A stretch of DNA of 64,000 nt, taken from NCBI GenBank assembly GCA_000272025.2, contig AKCV02000025.1, positions 310,001 through 374,000 of the forward strand, written 5' to 3'. Numbering within the stretch: the stretch's first letter is position 1; every line of letters begins with the position of its first letter. Below the pieces are notes generated by a model that searched no databases, had not been told where the DNA came from, and saw nothing but the letters and a program-made list of their open reading frames with translations. The translations under genes were made by a program, and so were the position numbers. Shown piece by piece: positions 54,752-63,170 of the stretch. Source of the DNA: Imbroritus primus. Lineage in GTDB: Bacteria > Pseudomonadota > Gammaproteobacteria > Burkholderiales > Burkholderiaceae.

Positions 54752-54752
54752 T

Positions 54753-55367
54753 TCAGCCGCCCATGACATCGAGCACGCGTCGCGCGGCTTCGCCAAGCTT
54801 GATGCCACGCTCCATCGCCAGCTTGCGCAAGCGCTGATAGGCCTGGTCTTCGGTCAGGCCGAGCGTGGCCATCAGGCGGCCCTTGGCCCGCTCCACCAGC
54901 TTGCGTTCGGTCAACTGCAGGCGGGTTGCATCGAGTTCGGCGCGTAGCGCCTGCTCCAGCTCGAAGCGTGTGTAGGCCACATCGAGCACGCTTTTCACGC
55001 GCTCGGGGCGCAGGCCATCGACGATGTAAGCGGTAATACCGGCCGCCAGCGCCGAGCGGATGCGCGCTGCGTCATCGTTATCGGTAAACAGTACGATCGG
55101 CCGCGGTGCATCGTGCGTGGCAACGCACACATGCTCGACCGTATCGCGCGCGGCGGATTCCGAAGCAATGATGATCATGTCGGGCTGCCATGCCAGGATG
55201 CGATCCGCAAGACCGATATCGGCCTGCGTCACCTCGACCCTATGTGTGCCGCCATCCGCCAGCGCCGTGCGCAGTACCTCGACCTCGACCGGGTGCGTAT
55301 CACCCTGGTCCTGCACCAGAAGGATGCGCAGATGGCGCGGTGCTGGGGATGTATGGGGCGCTTTCAT
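54753..55367 (-). CDS. nasT: NasT/AmiR-type ANTAR-domain response regulator
   Basis: A 204-residue antiterminator. The N-terminal pseudo-receiver (RILLVQDQGDTHPVEVEVL, DMIIIASES, RPIVLFTDNDD) is followed by a helix and the ANTAR domain (KLVERAKGRLMATLGLTEDQAYQRLRKLAMERGIKLGEAARRVLD; key residues AKGRLM and AYQRLRKLA). ANTAR proteins bind paired hexaloop hairpins in leader RNA to prevent termination; its target is probably the nrtA leader just downstream. Its usual partner, the nitrate sensor NasS, is not seen in the window. The start at 55367 is likely, with another ATG at 55424 possible. Confidence 0.9.
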   Translation of the reverse strand: MKAPHTSPAPRHLRILLVQDQGDTHPVEVEVLRTALADGGTHRVEVTQADIGLADRILAWQPDMIIIASESAARDTVEHVCVATHDAPRPIVLFTDNDDAARIRSALAAGITAYIVDGLRPERVKSVLDVAYTRFELEQALRAELDATRLQLTERKLVERAKGRLMATLGLTEDQAYQRLRKLAMERGIKLGEAARRVLDVMGG

Positions 55368-55529
55368 GGGTTTGTCCGGGAATGCCGGAACAGCATGCAA
55401 GTTCTGCACCATCACGCCCGTCATGCTGGCTTTGCGGGCGTCCCGATCTTGGGTGTATGCTGTTCGCCGTGTCGGCCTTCGCGCGCCTGCGGGGCCGACC
55501 TTCCTGTCCCGTGATCGTGGAGAATCCGC

Positions 55530-56231
55530 ATGTCCGCTTTTGTCGTCGCCCCGCCCGAGCCGGTAGGCATTCCCGTGCGTGGCAGCAGTGCCCTGTTTCC
55601 GGTCCGCCGTGTCTATTGCGTGGGGCGCAATTACGCCGCGCACGCCCGTGAAATGGGCGCCGACCCGGACCGCGAACCGCCGTTCTTCTTCTGTAAGCCT
55701 GCCGATGCGGTCAGCGTCACGCCGAATGGCGAAACTGGCCAGTTTCCGTATCCGCCGGAAACCAGCGATTGCCAGCATGAGGTCGAATTGGTCGTGGCAC
55801 TGCACAAGGGCGGCCGCAACCTGTCGCTCGAACAGGCAGCGAGCTGCGTCTTCGGCTATGCCGTCGGCCTGGACATGACGCGCCGCGACCTGCAGGGTGC
55901 CGCCAAGAAGATGGGCCGCCCGTGGGAAACCGGCAAGGCATTCGACGCCTCCGCCCCCATTGGTCCGCTGGTGCCGGCGAGCGAGATTGGCCATCCTGCC
56001 AAGGGTGCGATCACGCTTGAGGTCAACGGTGCTGAAAGACAGCGCGGCGACCTGTCCGACCTGATCTGGTCCGTGCCGGAATCGATTGCCTTTCTCTCCA
56101 CGCTGTTCGAACTGCACCCCGGTGACCTGATCTACACCGGCACGCCAGAAGGCGTGGCAGCGATCGTGCGCGGCGATACGATGGTGGCGCGTATCGAAGG
56201 CGTTGGCGAATTGCACGTCAGCGTCGTGTGA
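55530..56231 (+). CDS. fumarylacetoacetate hydrolase family protein (fumarylpyruvate hydrolase-like)
   Basis: A 233-residue FAH-fold hydrolase. It has VYCVGRNYAAHAREMG, PFFFCKPADAV, the metal-binding HEVELVVALHKGG, the active-site region GYAVGLDMTRRDLQ, and GDLIYTGTPEGVA. The short single-domain form paired with a zeta-class GST fits the gentisate pathway enzymes (fumarylpyruvate hydrolase and maleylpyruvate isomerase) or the homogentisate route. No dioxygenase gene is in the window, so the ring-cleavage substrate is open. maiA follows nine bases later. Confidence 0.88.
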   Translation: MSAFVVAPPEPVGIPVRGSSALFPVRRVYCVGRNYAAHAREMGADPDREPPFFFCKPADAVSVTPNGETGQFPYPPETSDCQHEVELVVALHKGGRNLSLEQAASCVFGYAVGLDMTRRDLQGAAKKMGRPWETGKAFDASAPIGPLVPASEIGHPAKGAITLEVNGAERQRGDLSDLIWSVPESIAFLSTLFELHPGDLIYTGTPEGVAAIVRGDTMVARIEGVGELHVSVV

Positions 56232-56240
56232 GGAGTCCCG

Positions 56241-56885
56241 ATGCAGCTCTACAGCTACTTCCGCAGTTCGGCCGCGTTCCGTGTGCGCATTGCACTGGAG
56301 CTGAAGGGGTTGCCATTCGACATCGTGCCCGTCCACCTGCTCAGGGAGGGCGGGCAGCAGCATACGCCGGAGTATCTGGCGCGCAATCCGGATGGGCTGG
56401 TGCCGTTGCTGATCGATGGCGACCATGTGCTGAACCAGTCGCTGGCCATCATCGAATATTTGGACGAGGCCTATCCACAGCCGCCCCTGTTGCCGGGCGA
56501 TGCGGGGCAGCGTGCGCATATCCGCGCGCTGGCGCTGGCAATCGCCTGCGAGATCCATCCGCTCAACAACCTGCGGGTGTTGAAGTATCTCAAGCGCACG
56601 CTCGAAGTGTCCGAAGACGAAAAGGATGCCTGGTACCGGCACTGGATCACGCTTGGCTTCGGTGCGCTGGAACGGCGTCTCGCGAGCGATTCGCGCACCG
56701 GACGCTACTGCGTGGGCGACACGCCCACACTTGCCGATGCTTGCCTGGTCCCGCAGGTCTTCAACGCACAACGCTTTGCGGTCGACCTGGCGCCGTATCC
56801 GACCATCAGCCGGGTCTTTGCGCAATGCATGCAGCTTGAGGCAATACAGCGCGCCACGCCGGCGGTGCAGCCGGATGCGGAGTAA
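56241..56885 (+). CDS. maiA: maleylacetoacetate/maleylpyruvate isomerase (zeta-class GST)
   Basis: A 214-residue glutathione-dependent cis-trans isomerase. The zeta-class motif is YSYFRSSAAFRVRIALELKG (SSAAFRVR with the catalytic Ser), then NPDGLVPLL, NQSLAIIEYLDEAYP with the cis-Pro and Ser for glutathione, and CEIHPLNNLRVLKYL. It produces the fumaryl isomer that the upstream FAH hydrolase cleaves. Glutathione would come from the gshAB pathway. MaiA and NagL cannot be told apart by eye. Confidence 0.9.
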   Translation: MQLYSYFRSSAAFRVRIALELKGLPFDIVPVHLLREGGQQHTPEYLARNPDGLVPLLIDGDHVLNQSLAIIEYLDEAYPQPPLLPGDAGQRAHIRALALAIACEIHPLNNLRVLKYLKRTLEVSEDEKDAWYRHWITLGFGALERRLASDSRTGRYCVGDTPTLADACLVPQVFNAQRFAVDLAPYPTISRVFAQCMQLEAIQRATPAVQPDAE

Positions 56886-56969
56886 GCGGCCGGAAGCGCC
56901 GAGATGCACCGGATCCCCTTGACCCTGGGGAGCACAGAATGCATCTTGCGTCGATCGTAACGCCCGGCT

Positions 56970-59900
56970 TTACCGCGTGCGGCGGCAAATATATGCAGTG
57001 CGCTGCCGGAGTGCATGCCGTGTCGCGCGGGTTCGCGCTTTAAGTTCGGCGTGTTCCTGGTCGCGGGTGGCATCGGCCCTGTGTATGGCAGCGTCGTCCG
57101 CGGTGCTGGTGGCATTCAGGCGCATAAGCTGTTCGCGGTTTGTGCGGATCTCCCTGCGCTGGCTCGCCCTGGCGGCCAGCTCGTCTGCGAAAGCATCTAC
57201 GGGGGCATTCAGTTGGGCCGCAAGGGTGGTGGCACACCGCTGCTCCCAGCATTCGGTCAGCCGTGCGAAATGTGCCTCGGCAGACGTGGGGGTCGAGGTA
57301 CGCTGCGCGTTCGCCACCATGGTGTCGTTCCACGCGAGCATCCTGTTCAAGTCGTAGACGGCTTGCAGCACCCGCTGTTCGTATGCGCCCGCATCGCCTG
57401 CCATGCCGCTGATCTGCGGGTGGGCCAGCACGGCGCTCAACAGGCGGTATGACGGGTTGTAGACTTCTCTCATGAATGCCTGTTTTCCTGCAAATTTTCT
57501 GGCGCGGATATCTTCAATGATATCCAGGTAGCGCAGCAGCCCTTCCAGGCCGGCCGCCATGTTCCGGAGTGGCGCGGTTTGATCTTCCTCAGGTCGTGGC
57601 GCAGCGGGGTCTCGTGCCTGGCGCGCACGGACCTCTTCTTGCAGGATGTCCTGCCGCAGGCGCAACAACGCTTGCCAACCTTGTCGCAGCCGCTCCAGCT
57701 TGCGGTTGTGCAGTGGCGCATCTGGATGCAGTCGCAGCAGGCGCTCCACCTTGTGCATGAAACGGCCATAGGTGCGCTGATCCAGGTATGCCTGCTGTTT
57801 CAGGTGTCGCGCCTCGTCGCGCTCGGTGGCCTTGCGGGCTTTGTAGACCAATTCCTGTGTAGCGGAAATGGTCTGGGTGCTGGTGGCGTGAACATAGTAG
57901 TTGATGCCACGGCTGCGCGATTTTTCCACCCGTGAGAAGGCTCCGAGGCCGAAGGGTTCCCGTGAGTCCGGCCGCAATAGTAGCTGCCCGGTCGCCGCGC
58001 GCAGGCTGCGGATATGCAATCCGGCAAGATCGCGCTCCTGCCGGCTGCGTCGCCGGTCGTCCCGGATGGACTGGTGGAATGCAATTTGCGCATTCAGGGC
58101 ATCGAGCTGGGCGCCGACATGCTCACGCAGGCGATAGCGCACCATCAGGACGATGTTCTGGCTTGTGGCATGAGCCAGTACCTGCTGGATGGCTTCTTCC
58201 AGTTCTTCGGGGCCGCCAAAATAGTTTTCCCATGCCACCTGCTCCGACGCAATTGCCGCGCGGAAATCCTTCGGCCGCTTGCAGTTCTGGCCGAAGTAGG
58301 AGAATACCGAGTCGATCAGGCCATTCTTCTTGAGCAGGGAAATCTGTGCGGGGCTTTCCCTGGCACGATAGGTGGACGTGACACCGGCGGCGATGGCATT
58401 CGCCGTCATGCCGGGCATGCTGTCCTGATTGAAGCCGGGCACGACTACCGAGGACAAGCCGATGGCGGAACGCACGTCATACGCATGGTTGTAGTACACC
58501 ATATCCAGCGCCTGCTGGCCGTTGCGATCGAAGGTGGTCCCCTTGGTTGCGGTATATGCACCCTGGGCGAGCATGGCGCTGCCGCCAACCTGGAATTTCC
58601 GGCTGTTGCGTTCGAATGCGCCACGAGCGAGCATGCCGACGGATGCCGATGTCTTCTGGCTGCTCGTTGTGGCGTGCGTCTGGCTGATGGAAATCAGCTT
58701 GCTGTCAAAAAATTCATTGGCGAAGCTGTCGAATACGCTGCGGGCATCATAGTCCTTCAATGTCGTTCTGCCGGCGGTCTCGACGTGTGGGTACCGGCGG
58801 GTCTGTGCCGCATTGCCAAAGAATTCCACGACACACTGGCTCTCGTATCGCCACGATTGCACCGGCTGGCCGTCTTCTCCCAGCATCGGTAATGCTTCAC
58901 CTCTCTGCGGATCGTGCGTCATCTGGAATTCGATGTCACCATGCTCGCCATAGTCGCGCCGCACCAGGATCTTGATGCCCTCGGTGTCGGTATACTCCGA
59001 ATCGTAGCCGAACGATGCGACACCAGAGAGCCTCAGATGTTCCTCGAGCTCGGTGTCTGAGCCCGCTACATAGCGCGCTTCGGCTCCGGTCGCACGATGG
59101 ACTTTGCGGCCGAACGTCAGCTCCATGCCCCAGTTCTTGCTCTCGATACCGAAGTACCCAGCGCCCCCGGCGATTGCCGTGACGCGCGCACCGACATAGT
59201 GGAAGGTCCCCAGCCCGGCGAAAATCGTCCCGTTGATGCCGGACGCCACCTTTTCCTCGGTGCGCCACGAGTTGTCCTGTTCCTGCTGCACCATGCGCAC
59301 CAGGTGCTGCTGGATGCCGCGGATGCTGGAATCCTCCGGTTTCAGGTCGGCTGTTTCAATGCACTTCATGGCCTTGAAAATTTCATGCGCGGTCGGGAGG
59401 CGGGCCGGCCAGGCTGCCCTGCGGGCGGGCGCAGGGGCAGGCCGTGGCAGGATTTCATCGTTCCGCAGCACGATCAGCCCCATCGGGCCCGGCTGCCGAT
59501 CCTGAAGGTATGCGGTATCGATCGGCTCGTCAGGCCAAGGCGGCAGTACTTCGGTCTCGTCATCCTGAAACAGGCGCTGTGCCTGGGACATCTCCACGTT
59601 GCCTTGGGCCGCGATCTCCGGGGGCGTTACTGGAGGCGGCTCGCCCGTGAGGGCTTGCGGCACAGGAACCTCATGCATGAGATGCCATTGCCGGAACGCC
59701 CGCTCCAGCGTGCGACGGTCAAGCCTGGGCAGGAAATGGGTGCACAGCGCAGCGATCGTGGTCTCGCCATTGTCCAGGGTATGGCCCGCGCGCCGGAGAT
59801 AGTCGCGCCGCGCTTCATCGTCGATTCCCGCCGCGTCGCATTTATGCTGAAAGGCAATGCACAATTGCTCCGTTTCGCTCTCGGTTAGCTGTGAAACATC

Positions 59901-61445
59901 GCGCATTCCGATGCGGCTGGCCGGCGCCGCGTCTGCAAAACTCATGTTTGCAAACGTTTCATGTGCTTGCTTCCACAGGAGTTTTTCGATGACCTCTCCA
60001 GGGTCCTGATGTTGATACGCGAGCGTGGTTTCTCGCGATAGTTGCTGGTACAGGTGGCGGGAGAGGGTCGACAGCATATTGTCGTACTTTTCCTGCATTT
60101 CGTCGGGGTGCTTCATGCTCGCGCCGCCATCACCCATGCGCATGGCCCGGAACGGTGCCTTGCCCCAGAACAGCGCGCGCAAGGGTGCCGGCGCGTACTT
60201 CAACACCTTGCGCTTCTTGATGGCCTCGTTACGCTGCATCCAGATCGACACCTTGCGAATCCGACGGCCCGCCGCCGCGATATCGGTCACGCTGCGAAAT
60301 CCCTGATGCCATGCATAGAGATTGCCCCTCTGGCGGGCCGTCAGCCCCTGCCGGTAGCGCGCGATCTGGGCAGGGTCGGTCCGTGCGTACTGCCACAACT
60401 GGCACAGCATGCCGAGGCAGTCCTCGGCATAGGCACGATCCTCTTCCGGCAGGGCTGGCGTCTGCATGAGGTCGGCTGCCTGCAGCGCATGTAGCAGCAA
60501 CTGGTCGGCACAGCCGGTATCAGAGGGGTCGAGCCAGTGCGGTGCGGGTTTTGTCAGCAACCGTGCCGCAGCCGGCGTCACGTCCAGTCCTCGGTGAAGC
60601 AGCTTGCGCAACGCGCGGAAGTCATGGGGATGCCGGCTGAGACTGATGGCGACGCGCAGGGCGCGTGCCTGTAGATCCTCGGCCTCCAGCCGGACGTGGC
60701 GCAGCGGAGCGTCGCCGGTGCGGATCACGTTGTCGTGCGCCAGTATCCGGCGCAGGTCTGCGGGAAGCGGGTCAGGCGCACCAGGCTGCGCTGGCACGAA
60801 CAACCGATTCAACATGTCTGCGCCCGCGGTGTCCAAGTATGCGAGCACGGCGCGCGCATGGCGGATGTCGCCGTTCGTGACATCCGCCAGCCGCTGTGCC
60901 ATCGCGATTGCCAGGGCGTTAGGCGCTGACGAGCGCGGTTCGCTGAAAAGGACGAGCAAGGCGTTTCCGAAGGTTTCGACCATATCCCTGTCACCCACGG
61001 CAAAGCCCGGCACGCCAGGCTTCCATCCCGGAAACAGCGTGTGCAGATAACCGTAGAACGCTGTCGTATCGTCGACCGGTACGGTTCCGGTTCGCGTGTC
61101 GGTCGCACAGAATGCATGCCGCCTGATATCGCGCACAATCTTGCCGGCATGGTTGACCACGAGGTCCCTGACGACATTGTGTGGTTGACCGATGCCCGTG
61201 CGTTCGTGTTCGCGGCCATGCTGGCTGATGGTGTGGATTGCCCTGCTGAGTTTCGCGGTCGCCGTTGCCGTGCACGCTTGGCCGGTTGGCAAGTGATGGG
61301 ATTGCTGCAGCGGGGTTTTTTGCCGCGCGGTCGTGACGCCGGTGTCTGGGGTGATGCCGGCTCTTTTCCAGTCCCCGACCAGGAAATCGATCGTGATATC
61401 GAGCCGCGCAAGGAGTCGTTGGAGCGGTGCTGACGAAAAAGTCAT
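56970..61445 (-). CDS. large protein of unknown function, 1491 residues
   Basis: I do not recognise a family. There is no signal peptide (start MTFSSAPLQRLLARLD). Residues about 1-700 look mainly alpha-helical and Ala/Arg-rich with Pro-rich linkers near 640-720. About 760-1080 is Gly- and strand-rich with alternating patterns (GTIFAGLGTFHYVGARVTAI, SVGMLARGAFERNSRKF, GGSAMLAQGAYTATKG) that could be a beta-barrel or a bacterial adhesin-like sheet. The last 400 residues are charged and coiled-coil-like (DQRTYGRFMHKVERLLRLH, RDILQEEVRARQAR). Its size, lack of Sec signal and isolated position are compatible with a secreted effector or toxin, but no hrp or PIP box was found. A good Shine-Dalgarno (AGGGAG) precedes the ATG. 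It is convergent with maiA. Confidence 0.75.
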   Translation of the reverse strand: MTFSSAPLQRLLARLDITIDFLVGDWKRAGITPDTGVTTARQKTPLQQSHHLPTGQACTATATAKLSRAIHTISQHGREHERTGIGQPHNVVRDLVVNHAGKIVRDIRRHAFCATDTRTGTVPVDDTTAFYGYLHTLFPGWKPGVPGFAVGDRDMVETFGNALLVLFSEPRSSAPNALAIAMAQRLADVTNGDIRHARAVLAYLDTAGADMLNRLFVPAQPGAPDPLPADLRRILAHDNVIRTGDAPLRHVRLEAEDLQARALRVAISLSRHPHDFRALRKLLHRGLDVTPAAARLLTKPAPHWLDPSDTGCADQLLLHALQAADLMQTPALPEEDRAYAEDCLGMLCQLWQYARTDPAQIARYRQGLTARQRGNLYAWHQGFRSVTDIAAAGRRIRKVSIWMQRNEAIKKRKVLKYAPAPLRALFWGKAPFRAMRMGDGGASMKHPDEMQEKYDNMLSTLSRHLYQQLSRETTLAYQHQDPGEVIEKLLWKQAHETFANMSFADAAPASRIGMRDVSQLTESETEQLCIAFQHKCDAAGIDDEARRDYLRRAGHTLDNGETTIAALCTHFLPRLDRRTLERAFRQWHLMHEVPVPQALTGEPPPVTPPEIAAQGNVEMSQAQRLFQDDETEVLPPWPDEPIDTAYLQDRQPGPMGLIVLRNDEILPRPAPAPARRAAWPARLPTAHEIFKAMKCIETADLKPEDSSIRGIQQHLVRMVQQEQDNSWRTEEKVASGINGTIFAGLGTFHYVGARVTAIAGGAGYFGIESKNWGMELTFGRKVHRATGAEARYVAGSDTELEEHLRLSGVASFGYDSEYTDTEGIKILVRRDYGEHGDIEFQMTHDPQRGEALPMLGEDGQPVQSWRYESQCVVEFFGNAAQTRRYPHVETAGRTTLKDYDARSVFDSFANEFFDSKLISISQTHATTSSQKTSASVGMLARGAFERNSRKFQVGGSAMLAQGAYTATKGTTFDRNGQQALDMVYYNHAYDVRSAIGLSSVVVPGFNQDSMPGMTANAIAAGVTSTYRARESPAQISLLKKNGLIDSVFSYFGQNCKRPKDFRAAIASEQVAWENYFGGPEELEEAIQQVLAHATSQNIVLMVRYRLREHVGAQLDALNAQIAFHQSIRDDRRRSRQERDLAGLHIRSLRAATGQLLLRPDSREPFGLGAFSRVEKSRSRGINYYVHATSTQTISATQELVYKARKATERDEARHLKQQAYLDQRTYGRFMHKVERLLRLHPDAPLHNRKLERLRQGWQALLRLRQDILQEEVRARQARDPAAPRPEEDQTAPLRNMAAGLEGLLRYLDIIEDIRARKFAGKQAFMREVYNPSYRLLSAVLAHPQISGMAGDAGAYEQRVLQAVYDLNRMLAWNDTMVANAQRTSTPTSAEAHFARLTECWEQRCATTLAAQLNAPVDAFADELAARASQRREIRTNREQLMRLNATSTADDAAIHRADATRDQEHAELKARTRATRHALRQRTAYICRRTR

Positions 61446-61834
61446 CGAGGTCTCCCTTGCCGCACGGGGCGGCTCAGCGACAGTGAGGTTGACCCTGCCA
61501 CGCCGCGGCGGGAGTCATGTCTGGTGAAACGAGCTGTGGCGCTGGCTGGCTCGTTTTTCTGCTGGGGAGGCACAGGAACACGGCGACGGGCTCATCGCGG
61601 TCCGTCATGATGATGCCCGGGCCTGAGTGAGGGCATGCAGGAACATGCTGCGCATGCAGCTGGATGATGCATGGTCCCTGTCGTCAGAAACCAGAGTAGA
61701 AAAAATCAGGCAATACGATTGTTAAATAGAGAAAAGAAAGCGCTAGAGGTCGTTCGACGACGCTCTCGATCCGGAGCCCTTGGCTGTCGGAGCGGCTTAT
61801 GCGGGGTGCCCGCGCAACGGTGGGCTTGTGCGGA
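61446..61834. other. 389-base intergenic region between the large gene and ftsY
   Basis: It should hold the promoter of the 1491-residue protein gene (minus strand) and the end of ftsY. It includes an AT-rich patch at 61686-61740, unusual for this genome, and a perfect GCTGC-GCAT-GCAGC hairpin at 61648-61661. No gene and no clear promoter were seen. Confidence 0.5.
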
Positions 61835-63007
61835 TCAGCCCAGCAACGCGTCGGCGAATTCGTCCGCGCGGAACGGCTGCAGGTCATCGACCTTTTCGCC
61901 GACGCCGATAAAGTACACCGGCACCGGACGCTGACGCGCGATGGCCGCGAGGATGCCGCCCTTGGCCGTGCCGTCGAGCTTGGTGACAATCAGCCCGGTA
62001 AGGCCAAGTGCATCATCGAAGGCACGGACCTGCGCGAGCGCATTCTGGCCGGTGTTGGCGTCGATCACCAGCAGCGCTTCATGTGGCGCATCGGGCATGG
62101 CCTTGCTGATGACGCGCTTGATCTTCTTCAGCTCTTCCATGAGGTGCAACTGCGTGGGCAGCCGGCCGGCGGTATCGGCCATCATGATGTCGACGCCACG
62201 CGCCTTGGCCGCATTGACGGCGTCGAACGACACGGCTGCCGGGTCGCCGCCGTCCTGCGCGATGACCGTTACACCGTTGCGCTCTCCCCAGATCATCAGC
62301 TGTTCGCGAGCGGCGGCGCGGAAGGTATCGCCGGCGGCCAGCAGCACGCTCTGTCCGTAGTGCTGGAAATGCTTGCACAGCTTGCCGATGCTGGTGGTCT
62401 TGCCGGCGCCATTGACACCGGCGATCATCACCACCAGCGGCTGCGCACGGCCCAGCACCATGGTCTTTTCAAGCGGCTTCAGCAGTTCGGTGAGCACGTC
62501 GCGCAGTGCGGCCTTCACGCCGTCCGCGGTGTCGATGCGCTGCTGCTTGACGCGCTTGCGCAGCTCGCCCAACAGGAATTCGGTCGCTTCGACCCCGGCA
62601 TCGCTCATCAGCAGGGCGGTTTCGAGTTCCTCGAACAACGCTTCGTCGACCTTGACGCCGACGAAGAGCGTGCCGATGTTCCGGCTGGTCTTGGCCAGGC
62701 CGGAGCGCAGCCGGGTCATCCAGCTTTGCTTGGCGGCTTCCGGCACAGGCGGTGGCGGAACCACTTCGACCTCTGCTTCCGTGCTGGCGGCAAGAGTGGC
62801 AATGGTGGAAGCGTCAGAAACGTTGGCAGTGGACGCCGGGATGCCGGAACCGGCCGGGCCCGGGGATGGGGTTGCAGCTTCTGGCGGCAACGCGCCGACG
62901 CCGGCATCCGGCGGTGTGACTGGCGCAGCTTCGCGCGCGGTATCCTGTGGTGCTGCCTCGGGCGCTTCCGCCGGTTGGGCCTTGCGCTTTTTCCAGAAAC
63001 TAAACAT
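61835..63007 (-). CDS. ftsY: signal recognition particle receptor FtsY
   Basis: A 390-residue SRP-type GTPase that docks SRP-ribosome complexes at the membrane. An acidic Ala/Pro-rich A domain (about 90 residues) is followed by the NG domain with G1 AGVNGAGKTTSIGKLCKHF, the SRP-family segment LAAGDTFRAAAREQL, G3 DTAGRLPTQ, and G4 TKLDGTAKGG. The C-terminus GEKVDDLQPFRADEFADALLG is canonical. It is divergent from the M16 peptidase gene, a common arrangement in betaproteobacteria. Confidence 0.95.
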   Translation of the reverse strand: MFSFWKKRKAQPAEAPEAAPQDTAREAAPVTPPDAGVGALPPEAATPSPGPAGSGIPASTANVSDASTIATLAASTEAEVEVVPPPPVPEAAKQSWMTRLRSGLAKTSRNIGTLFVGVKVDEALFEELETALLMSDAGVEATEFLLGELRKRVKQQRIDTADGVKAALRDVLTELLKPLEKTMVLGRAQPLVVMIAGVNGAGKTTSIGKLCKHFQHYGQSVLLAAGDTFRAAAREQLMIWGERNGVTVIAQDGGDPAAVSFDAVNAAKARGVDIMMADTAGRLPTQLHLMEELKKIKRVISKAMPDAPHEALLVIDANTGQNALAQVRAFDDALGLTGLIVTKLDGTAKGGILAAIARQRPVPVYFIGVGEKVDDLQPFRADEFADALLG

Positions 63008-63170
63008 GTGGGTAATCGGTCAACTATCGGATATCGTGGCGCTATCGTATGGTGCGTACGCGCATATGCGCAAAATTCTAGCAGACCCCCTTATGTTGCC
63101 GACCTTTCGTGTCCTTTCCGGGTGCTCCGCATCCCGTCAACCAACCCGCCTGTCCACCTCTGTGCACCGC

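Noticed and set aside
61446-61834. Possible hrpII (TTCG-N16-TTCG) or PIP box for the 1491-residue gene
   Set aside because: I searched the upstream region on the minus strand; no CGAA complement pairs occur, so type III co-regulation is not supported.
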